Source: Paracoccaceae bacterium (GTDB taxonomy: Bacteria; Pseudomonadota; Alphaproteobacteria; Rhodobacterales; Rhodobacteraceae). Taken from it: DNA of 64,000 nucleotides. Shown piece by piece: positions 1 through 10,200 of the stretch. The DNA lies in NCBI GenBank assembly GCA_002709405.1, contig PAQV01000019.1, positions 26,684 to 90,683 on the forward strand. Reading direction: 5' to 3'. The first letter of the stretch is position 1, and each line of letters begins with the position of its first letter. The notes under the pieces are model-generated. The model ran no database searches. It had not been told where the DNA came from and was given only the letters and a program-made list of their open reading frames with translations. The position numbers were made by a program, and so were the translations under genes.

Positions 1-3000
1 CCGTAGAGCCCCGCCGACCCTGTCTGGGCGATCACCATGTCTTCGCCGGCATCCGGGTCAAGCACGGTCAACGTGCCGGTGGCGATCAGCGTGCCGTCTT
101 CCTGCACCGATCCGGACGTGTCGCCGGACATGGTGGCGTCATCGGCGACCGGGGCGACGGTGTACTCGGCCGAGGTGCTGGATTCGGCGAAGTCGCCGTT
201 GCCGATTTCGGTCGCCCGGGCAGTAACCGAGAGCGTGAAGGTGCCGTTCCAGTCCGGCGGAGTGGTCATCTCGAGCGTGGACAAGTCGAGCGTTTCGGCA
301 TTCTCGATCACCCAGTTGCTGCCATTGGCCGCGCCAAGGTTGAAGGTCGCCCCCGGGGGGAAACCGGAGAGAGTGACTGTCAGGGTCTCGGATCCGTCCG
401 TGTCGACCAGTGCCGCGTCCAGGTGGACCGCCAAGGGTTCGTCTTCCAGGCCGTTTGCCCCGGTGGGCAAGTCACTGATCACGTAGAAGATCTCGCCACT
501 GCCGAAATCCTGTTCGTAAACCGTGACCAGGCGACCGTCGGCCAGTTGCACCACATTGTTGCCGCCGAAAATTCCATAGCTGAACTGATCCCCAGCCGTC
601 TGCCCATTTACCCGGGTTTCCAAGCCGATCACGGTACCATCGGCGGCGTAGCGTTGACTATAGAGTCCCCATCCGCTGCCGTCCTGGTCATAAGACGACC
701 AGGTCACCAGCCAACCGCCATCGTCGAGGGAGGTAATCTCACTGTACAATTGTTGATTGCTTGTCGTCGTATTTACGAGGACCTCACCGCCGACGGCGAT
801 GCCTCCGGCATCATAGCGTTGGCTGTAGATGCCCCAGACGCTGCCGTCCTGATTGTAGGAAGACCACGTTACCACCCACCCGCCGTCGGAGAGCGCAACA
901 GCGTCGCTGTACATCTGCAGGTTACTCGTTGTCGTGTTCACTCTGGTTTCACCGCCGATGGCTGCACCCAAATGCATTATAACGCTGGCTGTAGACGCCC
1001 CAAGAGCTGCCGTCCTGATTGTAGGAGGACCAAGTCACGACCCATCCGCCGTCCTCCAGTGCGGCTACATCACTGTAGAGCTGATCGCTGGATGTGGTCG
1101 AGTTTACGAGTACTTCGCCGCCGATCGCTGCACCGTTTGCGTTATAGCGCTGGCTGTAGATGCCCCAGCCGCTGCCGTCTTGATAGATGGACGACCAGCT
1201 TACAACCCATCCGCCGTCCGCGAGCGCGGATGTGTCGCTATAACTTTGATCACCCGTTGTATACGAATTGACCCTGGCCTCAGCGCCGACTATCGCGCCG
1301 GTGGCATCAAAGCGCTGACTATAAATGCCATATCCGCTGCCATCCTGATCGTAGGACGACCAGGTTGCAACCCAACCGCCGTCTGACAAGGCGGTGATTT
1401 CACCAAATAGTTGAGAGGAGTAAGTGGTCGTATTGACCTGCACTTCGCTACCAACCAGGCCACCACTTGCATCATAGCGCTGGCTATAAACGCCCCAGCT
1501 ATTGCCGTCGTCTTGTGCGTAAGACGACCAGGTCACCACCCAGCCACCGTCAGACAGCGCGGCAAGCGACGCATACCGTTGAGTGTTGAGCGTGGTTGTA
1601 TTCACCTGAACATCCATACCCGAAGGCACCGGCGAGAGATCACCACCAAGGCCTCCGCCCGCCGGGCTGAGGCTCAGCAGCGGGGCATCCGCTACCGGCA
1701 CGACATCCAGCGTCACCGTCGCCGTGCCCGACATTTCAAGCCCGTCCGTGGCGGTGTAGGTGAAGCTGTCCGCCCCGGAATAATGCGCGTCCGAGAGATA
1801 GGTGAACGTCCCGTCGCCGTTCAGCGTCAGCGTTCCGTGCAGGGTCGCCACCGAGTCGCCCGCGGCGATGGCCAGCCCGTTGACCGTGGCGATACCGATG
1901 CTCTGGCCGTTCGGATCGCTGTCATTGGCCAGCACGTCCAGAAGCGTGCTGACGTCTTCGTCCACCACCAGGCTGTCATTGTTCGCGATCGGCGGCGCAT
2001 TGTCGTCCGACCCCGAGATCGAGACCGTCAGGGTCGCCAGATCCCAGCCGCCGTTGCCGTCGTCGGCGGTGTAGGTGAAGACGTCCTCGACCAGATCGCC
2101 AGAGGCCAGGGCCTCGGTGTCGGGATCGGCATCGTCAAGCAGGTAGGTCCAGCTGCCATCGGCCTGCACCACGAGCGACCCGTAGACCCCGAGGATCGAC
2201 ATCCCGACACCGGTCGAGATCGCTGTCGCCGAGCCGGTCAGGTTGCCCGCCGCCACTCCGGCAACGGTCAGCGTGTCGGACGTGTCCGGATCGCTGTCGT
2301 TGCCAAGGACATTGCCCGAGGCCGTATCATCGCCCGTGATGAGGTACCCGGCCTCGATCACACCGTCCGCGCCGTTGACATCCGCCATGGCGGCGGGTCC
2401 GTCGTTGGTGCCGGTCACGGTCACGGTCACCACGCTGATGGCCGTGGCGCCGTGGGCGTCGGTCGCCTCGATGGAGATCGCCACGTCCCGCGTTTCGCCA
2501 AGGGCGAGGTCCTGGAAGTCCGCGCCGGGGGTGAAGGTCAGTTCCGTGCCGGAGATCGAGGCCGACCCCTCCGCCACCGCGCCGAGGATCGCGTAGCTCA
2601 GCGTCGTGCCGTCGTCGTCGCTGTCGACATCATCGCCCAGGGTGGCAAGGTCGAGCGTCACCGCCGGGCCGTCCTCGGCCGCGGCCAGGGTCCCGGCGGT
2701 CAGCGTCGGGTCGTCGTTGGTGCCGTAGATTTCGATCACGAGGTCGGCGGTGTCGACGTCGATCCCGTCGGTCACCTCGTAGGTGAAGGTCTCGTCCACA
2801 CTCTCACCGTCAGCCAGCGCCTGCACGGCAGGCGAGCCATTGTCCAACGAATAGGTCCAGCTGCCATCGGCGGCCAGAACCAGTGTGCCGTAGAGGCCTG
2901 CGAGGCTTGCGCCAACGTTCGTCGCGGCGCCGCCAACGGCCGCCACGGTGAGCGTGTCGAGTGCGTCCGGATCGGTATCGTTGGCCAGTACATCGCCAGA

Positions 3001-3615
3001 GATCGTGTCGGGCGCCTCGTCTTCTGCAATCCCGGAAAGATCGTCGGTGGCAATCGGGCCGTTATTGATCGTGTCGTCGATCACGATCGAAATGGTTTCG
3101 ATATTCGACAGGGTCAGGCCGAGGCTGGTGAACGTGTAGGACGGCCCGTCCGAGCTGCCGCCATGGCCGAATTCCGTGACGAAGGCCTCGTAGGCCGCAA
3201 GTTCCTGCTGGAAGAGCGCGTTGTCATACTGCGCCGAGGTCAGGACGATACGGATCTCGTCGTTGCCCTGCGACCCGTCGTAGACATCCGTCGCGCCCGC
3301 ATTCCCGGCGGTCGTGTAGATCAGGAGATCGTCGCCCTTGCCCCCGTTGACATAGTCCGAGCCCATGCCGCCGTCGAGCGTATCGTCGCCCTGGCCGCCA
3401 TCCAGGTTGTCGTCTCCTTCACCGCCTTCAAGAGTGTCATCGCCTTTGCCGCCCTCGAGGGTATCGTCGCCTTCGCCGCCCAGAAGCGTGTCATCACCGT
3501 TTCCGCCAAGGATGGTATCGTCCCCGGCCGCGCCGTCGATGGTGTCCGCGCCGTTGCCACCGTCGATGAATTCGTTCGTTTCGTCTCCGACAATCACAAT
3601 AGTCTGGTTCGGCAT
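1..3615 (-). CDS. Large RTX/VCBS-type adhesin, partial at left edge and frameshifted near 968-970
   Basis: MPNQTIVIVGDETNEF start at 3615; N-terminal GGxGxDxL calcium-binding nonapeptides, VCBS/cadherin-like domains, then 55-aa DGGWVVTWSSYxQDGSGWGIYSQRY repeats. The listed ORF stops at 949, but homologous repeat sequence continues in another frame to base 1 without a stop. Confidence 0.85.
621..1614 (-). repeat. Six tandem 165-bp (55-aa) coding repeats (first one 56 aa)
   Basis: Repeated EVxVNTTTxxxQxYxxxxALxDGGWVVTWSSYxQDGSxWGxYSQRYxAxGxxxG units, read by eye across the frameshift. Confidence 0.85.
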
Positions 3616-4228
3616 TTCGGACGTCCTCTTTGTACGGGAGCCAACCGGATACCCGATTGGCAATTGACGGAAGGGCGTCACTGCACAACTGATCCCGATT
3701 TACCGTTTACAAAGAATACTTCCGCAATGCGTGTGCGGCCCTGTTTCATTTCGCATAGTGTTTTTCGAGCGAATCCACATAGCTTGTCAACGATTTTCCG
3801 CGAAGGATTGAGGTTGATTTTTCCACTGGGATCAATTCGAATCGAGCTGGTATCGGGATTATTTCCATTGCTGCAGGAAAGCATCTCAACTTCAGAAGAT
3901 TAATGTTCGAGATCAATATCTCTCTATGGTAGATTAAAAAGGAATCGACCTTGTGCCAATCCCTTGGGGCGCATGGCCGACGGCTTTATCTCAAGGAAAT
4001 GGGTTTATATCGCTCACTTGGCGACACGAACTGGTTTCGCCGTCGGGTCAGGATGCGTCGATTTTCAATGCACCGCATGATACAGGGTTCGGAAAACGGA
4101 GCGGTGACATGTCTGCTCTCTTCTGGCTGAGCGATGCAAAAGCTATTTCGAGTTCATCCGAAGACAGAGAAATTGAGAAATACGGCCTCGATATTGCACC
4201 CATCGGGTTCCATCACGAACGCTCCGTA

Positions 4229-4504
4229 TTAGCCCGCATGTTGCTCCGGGCGCAGTCCCGGCTTTCCGTTGTCATGGCCTCCATCGGCGAAGGCAATATG
4301 AAGATCTCCTTGGACAGGTTCGCCTTTTCCGATCCAAAAGAACGGCTTGAAGTCTGACCCGTCCCCAACTTGGTCCGGGATACTGTCCACCTCATCGCCA
4401 CGCGCCATAAGCTGCGTTATCCCCAAGGCGGCGAGCGCGCGGGTGCAGAATGTTAAAGCGCGCGCCATGTCGGCGACCGCAATGGCCGCATGATCCAGCG
4501 TGTG
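4229..4504 (-). pseudogene. Remnant of a VOC/glyoxalase-family gene
   Basis: LDHAAIAVADMARALTFCTRALAALGITQLMARGDE...FKPFFWIGKGEPVQGDLHIAFADGGHDNGKPGLRPEQHAG has the VOC pattern, but the segment between HIAFA and GGHDNG is missing and the C-terminus is lost. Confidence 0.6.
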
Positions 4505-5009
4505 TAAATCCTGCCTCGACGTCGAACCGGTGGAAGGCCCCTGATATTCTGTCACGATGTGCGCAAATCTGCTCCATGTGCCAGCTTTTCCGCTCATCCG
4601 ACCTTAATTTGCCTGACCGTATTGTCCGCGGCCATGGATGCCCGGTTCGAGGAAGTTGCACCGTGGCGAACTGCGAGCCGGCCATGGTCCGCAGTGACCC
4701 GGAAGCGACAGCGGACTGGGGCAGGGCTATCGGCCCCGGTCGATGCGCTGCTGCAAGTTCGGTTGGGGGCGAGGGCCCAGGCTTCTGGTCTGAAACTCTG
4801 CTGCATTGTCGACCCGGGCTCTCAATTCGTAGAGGGAGGAGACCCAGACCAGGGCGACGGCATTGGCGGTGCATTTTGATGGGATACCCTGACCACACCA
4901 GATCATGGACCAGCTCGGGGTTGCCGCGTAATTCGCTTTGAGTGGGGGGAAGCCGGGATGGTCTTCTGATCCCGAAGACAACACAACGATATCGGTCAGC
5001 ATTCGTATC

Positions 5010-5083
5010 TGGAGGCGAGTACCGGAATCGAACCGGTGTACACGGATTTGCAATCCGCTGCGTCACCACTCCGCCAACTCGCC
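5010..5083 (-). tRNA. tRNA-Cys (GCA), CCA encoded
   Basis: Reverse complement GGCGAGTTGGCGGAGTGGTGACGCAGCGGATTGCAAATCCGTGTACACCGGTTCGATTCCGGTACTCGCCTCCA: cloverleaf arms, GGTTCGATTCC T-arm, GCA anticodon. Confidence 0.95.
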
Positions 5084-5227
5084 TTCTCATGACCTGCGGT
5101 CATTCGGTGCCGTGGTGGCAACACCGTGGCGCTGTGTTTGCCCCGTTTTGACCCTGTTCGCAAGGGGGTTTTCCACCGTTCACGTCGCCCGCCACGGAAC
5201 CGGGGGCAAAGCGCAGGGCAAGTGGGA

Positions 5228-7213
5228 TCAGTCGGTGACCAGCTCGGCCACGTAGCCGCCGTTGCGCCAGGTCTGCAGCGCGGTCGAAAACGCCTCGTTG
5301 GCGACCCCGTCCACGGATGAATTGTAATAGCCCGCAAGGCTCAGCACCGATTGCAGGGCCGATATGGTGTCCGGCGACCAGGTGTCCGGGCGGGTGACCA
5401 GGTTCTGCACGATCGCCCCGCCGTCTTCCGCCGCGCCGCGCAGCAGCAAGCGGGCCGCCCGGGCCGGGTCCGGGGTGACGCCGCCGCGGCCCTCGTCGTA
5501 GAGGATGGCCGCCGAATGATAGCCCAGGTCCTCGCCCATCGTGATCGAGCGGGTGAAATAGCCGATGGCATCCTCGGGCGTGCCCACGGCCCCTTCCAGG
5601 GCCAGCACGCCGAGGTTGTAGGTGGCCTTGCCCGCGCCTTCTTCCGAGGCCCGTTGCAGCAGGCGGATCGCCCGGTCGGTGTCGCGGGGGAGGTGGTCGC
5701 CCTGGAACAGCGTCACGGCCAGGTTGATCATCGCGTCGGTGCTGCCCCCGGCCACGGCCTGGCGGTAATATTGCATGGCCCGGTCGATGTCGGCGGGCAC
5801 GTTGGTGCCGGCCTCGTAAAGCTGGGCCAGGCTGACCAGTGCCCGCAGGTCGCCCTGGGCGGCCGCCAGGTCATAGAGCTCCAGCGCACGCGGGATGTCT
5901 CCGGCGGCGGCATGGGCGCGGGCCAGAAGGCTGGCGTAATGGGGCAGTTCGGGGAATTCGTCCATCGCCGCCCGGCAGGCCTTGATGGCGGTCAGGGCCG
6001 AGGCCTTCAGCTTGGCGTAAGGATTGCCCGAAACCCGCGCGCTGCTGTCGTTGGGATGGGTGGCCAGTCGTTCGCAGATCACCGCCGGGCTTGATTCATC
6101 GCGCGGGGGCAGGGTGTCGAGCATGGCCCGCGCGTTTTCCGCCCGGGCCCCGTCGGGGTAGCGTTCCAGGTAGATTTCAAACAGGGACCGCATCCGGCTG
6201 CGCAGTGCTACCTGCCACAGCCGCTCGGCCTGTTGTTCGGGGGGCAGCAGTTCCAGGCTGCGTTCCCCGGTCTCTGCGCCCACCGCATCGATTTCGTCGA
6301 TCGCACTGCGCACGTTGGTTTCGTGTTTGCCGCCCGGATAGAGCTCCAGGTACAGCTCCAGGATCTTGGCTTCGCGGGTGTCGGCCGCGATCTGCCACAG
6401 CATTGTTTCCTGCGACAGGCTTGGGGCCTTGCCGTCGAAATAGAAATTGTCGGTCAGCGAGGACGAGTCCCATGGGATCTGCCGCCCGCCGGTGGCCTTG
6501 CGCACGTCGCGGCGGACGGTCACCATCAGGTCGCCGATGCTGAGCCCGGGGGTCGTCACGTTGCGCAGGAAGGCCTCGGTGAAATAGCTGTTGTCGCCCA
6601 TGCCATCGAAGGCCACGTCGCCCGGGGCCGTGGCATAGGAGATCAGGAAGTTCGGAGCCGTCGCCTTGACCTCGGCCAGGCCCTTCTGGGCATCGACATC
6701 GACCAGCGCCTGGTCCGAGATCAGCCCCGCAACCGGGTTGTCCCGGCAGGAATCCAGGAACACCAGCCGCACGCCGGGGGCCAGTTCAAGCCGGTCGATG
6801 ACCTCTTTCAGGTCGACCGTATTGCCCTTTTCCAGCGCCAGCGTGTTGTCGTCCTGGTTGATCGCCGGAGCGATGTCGGCATCCACGGGCAGCAGGTAGT
6901 TCCGTTCGCTGACCTGGAACCCGTGGCCGGCGTAGTAGAACAGGGCAACCTCTGAGCCCCGGGCCGCTTCGCCGAACGCCTCCAGCCCGGATTTCATCTG
7001 GGCGTGGTCGGCATCGGTCAGCAGGGTGACGTCGAATTGCAGCTCGGCCAGGGTCGCCGCCACGTCGGTGGCATCGTTGATCGGGTTTTCCAGGTGCTCG
7101 AACAGCTCGTAGCCGGAATTGCCGACCACGAGGGCCACGCGCTCCGGGCTGCCCGTGGCGGTGCTGGCCACGGAGAGCAGGGTCAGGACGGATCCGATGA
7201 ACAGGCGGCGAAT
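5228..7213 (-). CDS. Caspase-like (peptidase C14) protease with SEL1-type repeats and C-terminal peptidoglycan-binding-like segment
   Basis: ERVALVVGNSGYE..., catalytic His in ALFYYAGHG, catalytic Cys in LVFLDSCRDNP; SEL1 repeats downstream. No in-frame ATG; GTG at 7171 or, better, ATT at 7213 preceded by GGAGG and a signal-peptide sequence. Confidence 0.85.
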   Translation of the reverse strand: MRRLFIGSVLTLLSVASTATGSPERVALVVGNSGYELFEHLENPINDATDVAATLAELQFDVTLLTDADHAQMKSGLEAFGEAARGSEVALFYYAGHGFQVSERNYLLPVDADIAPAINQDDNTLALEKGNTVDLKEVIDRLELAPGVRLVFLDSCRDNPVAGLISDQALVDVDAQKGLAEVKATAPNFLISYATAPGDVAFDGMGDNSYFTEAFLRNVTTPGLSIGDLMVTVRRDVRKATGGRQIPWDSSSLTDNFYFDGKAPSLSQETMLWQIAADTREAKILELYLELYPGGKHETNVRSAIDEIDAVGAETGERSLELLPPEQQAERLWQVALRSRMRSLFEIYLERYPDGARAENARAMLDTLPPRDESSPAVICERLATHPNDSSARVSGNPYAKLKASALTAIKACRAAMDEFPELPHYASLLARAHAAAGDIPRALELYDLAAAQGDLRALVSLAQLYEAGTNVPADIDRAMQYYRQAVAGGSTDAMINLAVTLFQGDHLPRDTDRAIRLLQRASEEGAGKATYNLGVLALEGAVGTPEDAIGYFTRSITMGEDLGYHSAAILYDEGRGGVTPDPARAARLLLRGAAEDGGAIVQNLVTRPDTWSPDTISALQSVLSLAGYYNSSVDGVANEAFSTALQTWRNGGYVAELVTD

Positions 7214-7229
7214 ACCCGTGGCCTCCGTT

Positions 7230-10200
7230 TTACAGTTCGGTCACCCGCGACAGCGAGATATCAAGCTGGCCGAAGCTGGCGGCGACCGTTTCGATCTGCT
7301 GGGTCTGCAGGGCGATCAGTTCCGGATCGCTGACGCGGATCAGCGAAATCGCCTTGCGGATTTCCCTTTGCGTATTCTGCAGGGTCGCGCGGGCTTCGTC
7401 TATGGCCTCTTGCTGGATGATGCTGCGCTGCGCCTCGGTGGTGGCATCGGCCAGGCGGGCGATGGCCTTTTCGCGGCTGGCCAGCACATCCGAGCGCGCC
7501 TCGTCGATCAGCCCGCCGATATTGTCCATGCCCGGGGGCAGGTCTTCCTTGAGCGCATCAAGCTTGCTGCCGTATTCCTCCAGCCCCTCGGCCAGGCAGG
7601 CCAGGACCGCTTCGGCCCCTTCGCCGACCGAGCAGCGTTCCACGCCGCCCACCAGCTGCGAGGCCAGCGCCCCGACCTCGGCCAGGGTGTCCTGGGCCTT
7701 TTCGACGGCCTGCGGATCGGTGCCCGGCGCGTCGGTGGTGTCTTCGAACAAGCCCACCAGTTCGATGTCGTCGGTCGGGTTCTGCGGAGGCAGGATGACC
7801 GGGATCGGCGGGTTCAGGTCGATGACCTCTTCTTCCTGGCCGTTCAGGTCGCGGATGATGGCACCGGGTTCGATGGTCACCGTGCCCGTGCCGGTGCTGT
7901 TGGTGATCGCCGCGGCTCCGGCGTAATTGTAGCCGTAGAAGTTGCCGATGTTCAGCGTGTCGTAGGGCCGGACGGTGCCATCGACCTCTCCGGCCAGGAC
8001 CAGGATGTCCGTGCTGGCCGACGAATCCCGGATGATGCCGGCATTGCTGCCGACAAATCCGCCGACGTCCATGGATTGCTCGGGGGGCATCATCGGGTCG
8101 GTGCGCTGGGACCGGATGGCAAAGAACCCGCTGGCCGTCGTGCGCTCGACGACACCGCCATCGTAGTTGTCCCCGATGGCCCCGCCGAACGACGCCAGCG
8201 GCGTTTCCCAGCCGTCGTAGACCGAGTCGACTGTTTCATCCATCGTGTCGAGGAACAGATCGACCGAGCTATCGGCCACCAGGCCATTGTTGCCGCCGAC
8301 AAGGCCACCCAGCGATCCCGTGTCGAAGCTGTTGTGTGCCATTGTTCCGCTGAAGGACACGTTGGTGATCGTGCCCGAGCTGTAGCCGGCGATGCCGCCA
8401 ATATGTGTCAGCCCGATGGGGCCGGCATAGGTGGAGGAATCAAACGAACTGTCGCCGCTGGACACCACGAAGCTGAGGGTCGTGTCCGTCAGGGCAACGT
8501 TGTCGATCGTACCCGTCGTGGCGTTGATCCCGGTGATCCCGCCGATGTCGTAGTGGATGGGGAACTTGGTGTCGGTGTAATAGCTGAGATACAGGCTGCC
8601 CTCGACGTTTCTGATGACGCCCTCGTTCCGGCCGGCGACACCGCCAAGGGTGTAGAACCTGGTGGGATCGTCGAGCGTGCCGTCGATGATCTCGGCATGG
8701 TCGATCATGGAAACGTTGCCCGTGATCTCGACGTCGGAAATCAGGCCCCAGTTCACATAGGCCAGGCCGGCCGCATCCAGGCCGATGACGTCCGTCAGGT
8801 TCAGCGTGAAATTCTCGACCTCGGCCACGTTCCGGATGTCCAGGAACATCGCGGCGGGCCCGGCGTTCTCGGTCGAGCTGCGGTTTATGTACAGGCCGTC
8901 GATCGTGTAGTCCTGACCATCCAGAGACCCGCCGAAATCTGCGATAGGCTCGAAGCCCTGGACAAGGTCGCTGTTCAGATCCGTCAGGTCGTACGGCCGG
9001 ATCCAGCCTTGCGTGGCACTGGCGTCGATATCGTTGCCAAGAGCGTAATGCGCTCCGACAAGGTCGCCGCCTGCCATGCCTTGAAGTCCGAAGATGTCGG
9101 TCAGGACATAGGGATCGTTGGTTGTGCCCGACCCGCCGGTGGCACGCAGGAAGCTGGCGTCCGGCCCGATGACGAAGTTGTTGACCGTCAGTTCGGAAAG
9201 CTCGCCGACCTCGACCCAGTTGCTGTCGATCACTGCAAACGTATCGACGTTGATTGACGGGAGCGGGTCGCCGGGGTTCAGCCTTTCGGTGATGATCGTG
9301 GAACCGGCGTCGATGTAGAAACTGCCGTTGGGGGCGTTAATCGTTCCCCGGTAGCGATATTCACTGTCCGTCACGATCTGAAAAATCGCGTCGGAAGACC
9401 AGGAAAGCTCACCACTTGAGCGGATATACTCGCCTTCGGGCTGATCGAACCATTCAAGGGATACCAGCCCGTTTGCTTCGAGGATCGGTTCCAGAATGCT
9501 GTTGGAATAGTTGCCTTGCACAGAGGTCGAGTACACGGACCCCCATTCGCCCAAGGGAGCAATCGTGTCGACAAAACCGTCGAATGTAATCTCGCCATCG
9601 CTGAAAATGTCGACAAATCCGCCGTCGCCGCCAGTGTCGCCTCCGCGCGCCGAGATGGAGCCGTCGAATTGTGTCAGCGCGTTCGAGGTCAGCCAGATCG
9701 TCCCACCAGAGCCAGCCAGCGTTGCATCCGCGATCAGCATCGTCATCTCGTCAAGCAGCACCCGGTCGGCAATCGGCAGCACGCCGTTGGGATCCTCTCC
9801 GATGCTGATCCAGCCGGCATCACCCGTGCCAGAGACGTTCAGCGTGGCGCCGATCAGGTCGATTTCGCCGCCGGAAATGGTGATGAAACCACCCGACCGC
9901 GTAACGGTCGCCTCGGGGTCAGCCGCGGCCGAGACCTGGCCGGTGACCTGGACGGAGCCGCCCCCGGTGCCGCCGAAGATGATCGACCCAGAGGTGCCGC
10001 TGACCGTCGTAGCCTCGACCACGCCGGACATGTTGACCACCCGCCGGGCCGCGTCCTGGGCGGTGGCGGCCAACATCTCGACCCGGCCGCCGTTGGCCGA
10101 GATGGTGCCGGCGTTCTCGACCAGCGCCTCGAGCGCGGGATCGTCGCTGTTGGTGGGCAGGGCCACCTGCATGAAATTGTCGCCCGACAGGTTCAGTGTG

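Noticed and set aside
621-1614. CRISPR-like regular repeats
   Set aside because: The repeats are 165-bp in-frame coding units with no unique spacers; no CRISPR array or cas gene was seen anywhere in the window.
1411-3903. 830-aa plus-strand ORF and other long plus ORFs opposite the adhesin
   Set aside because: Shadow ORF of the high-GC coding strand; low-complexity R/G/V-rich sequence with no domain logic, while the minus strand encodes clear RTX/VCBS motifs.
4110-4357. Possible IS5-type transposase remnant (MSALFWLSDAK...)
   Set aside because: Only about ten residues look familiar and the downstream sequence shows no transposase motif; too weak to annotate as a mobile element.
7119-9257. 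712-aa plus-strand ORF
   Set aside because: Antisense to tpsA/caspase gene; composition typical of reverse-frame translation.
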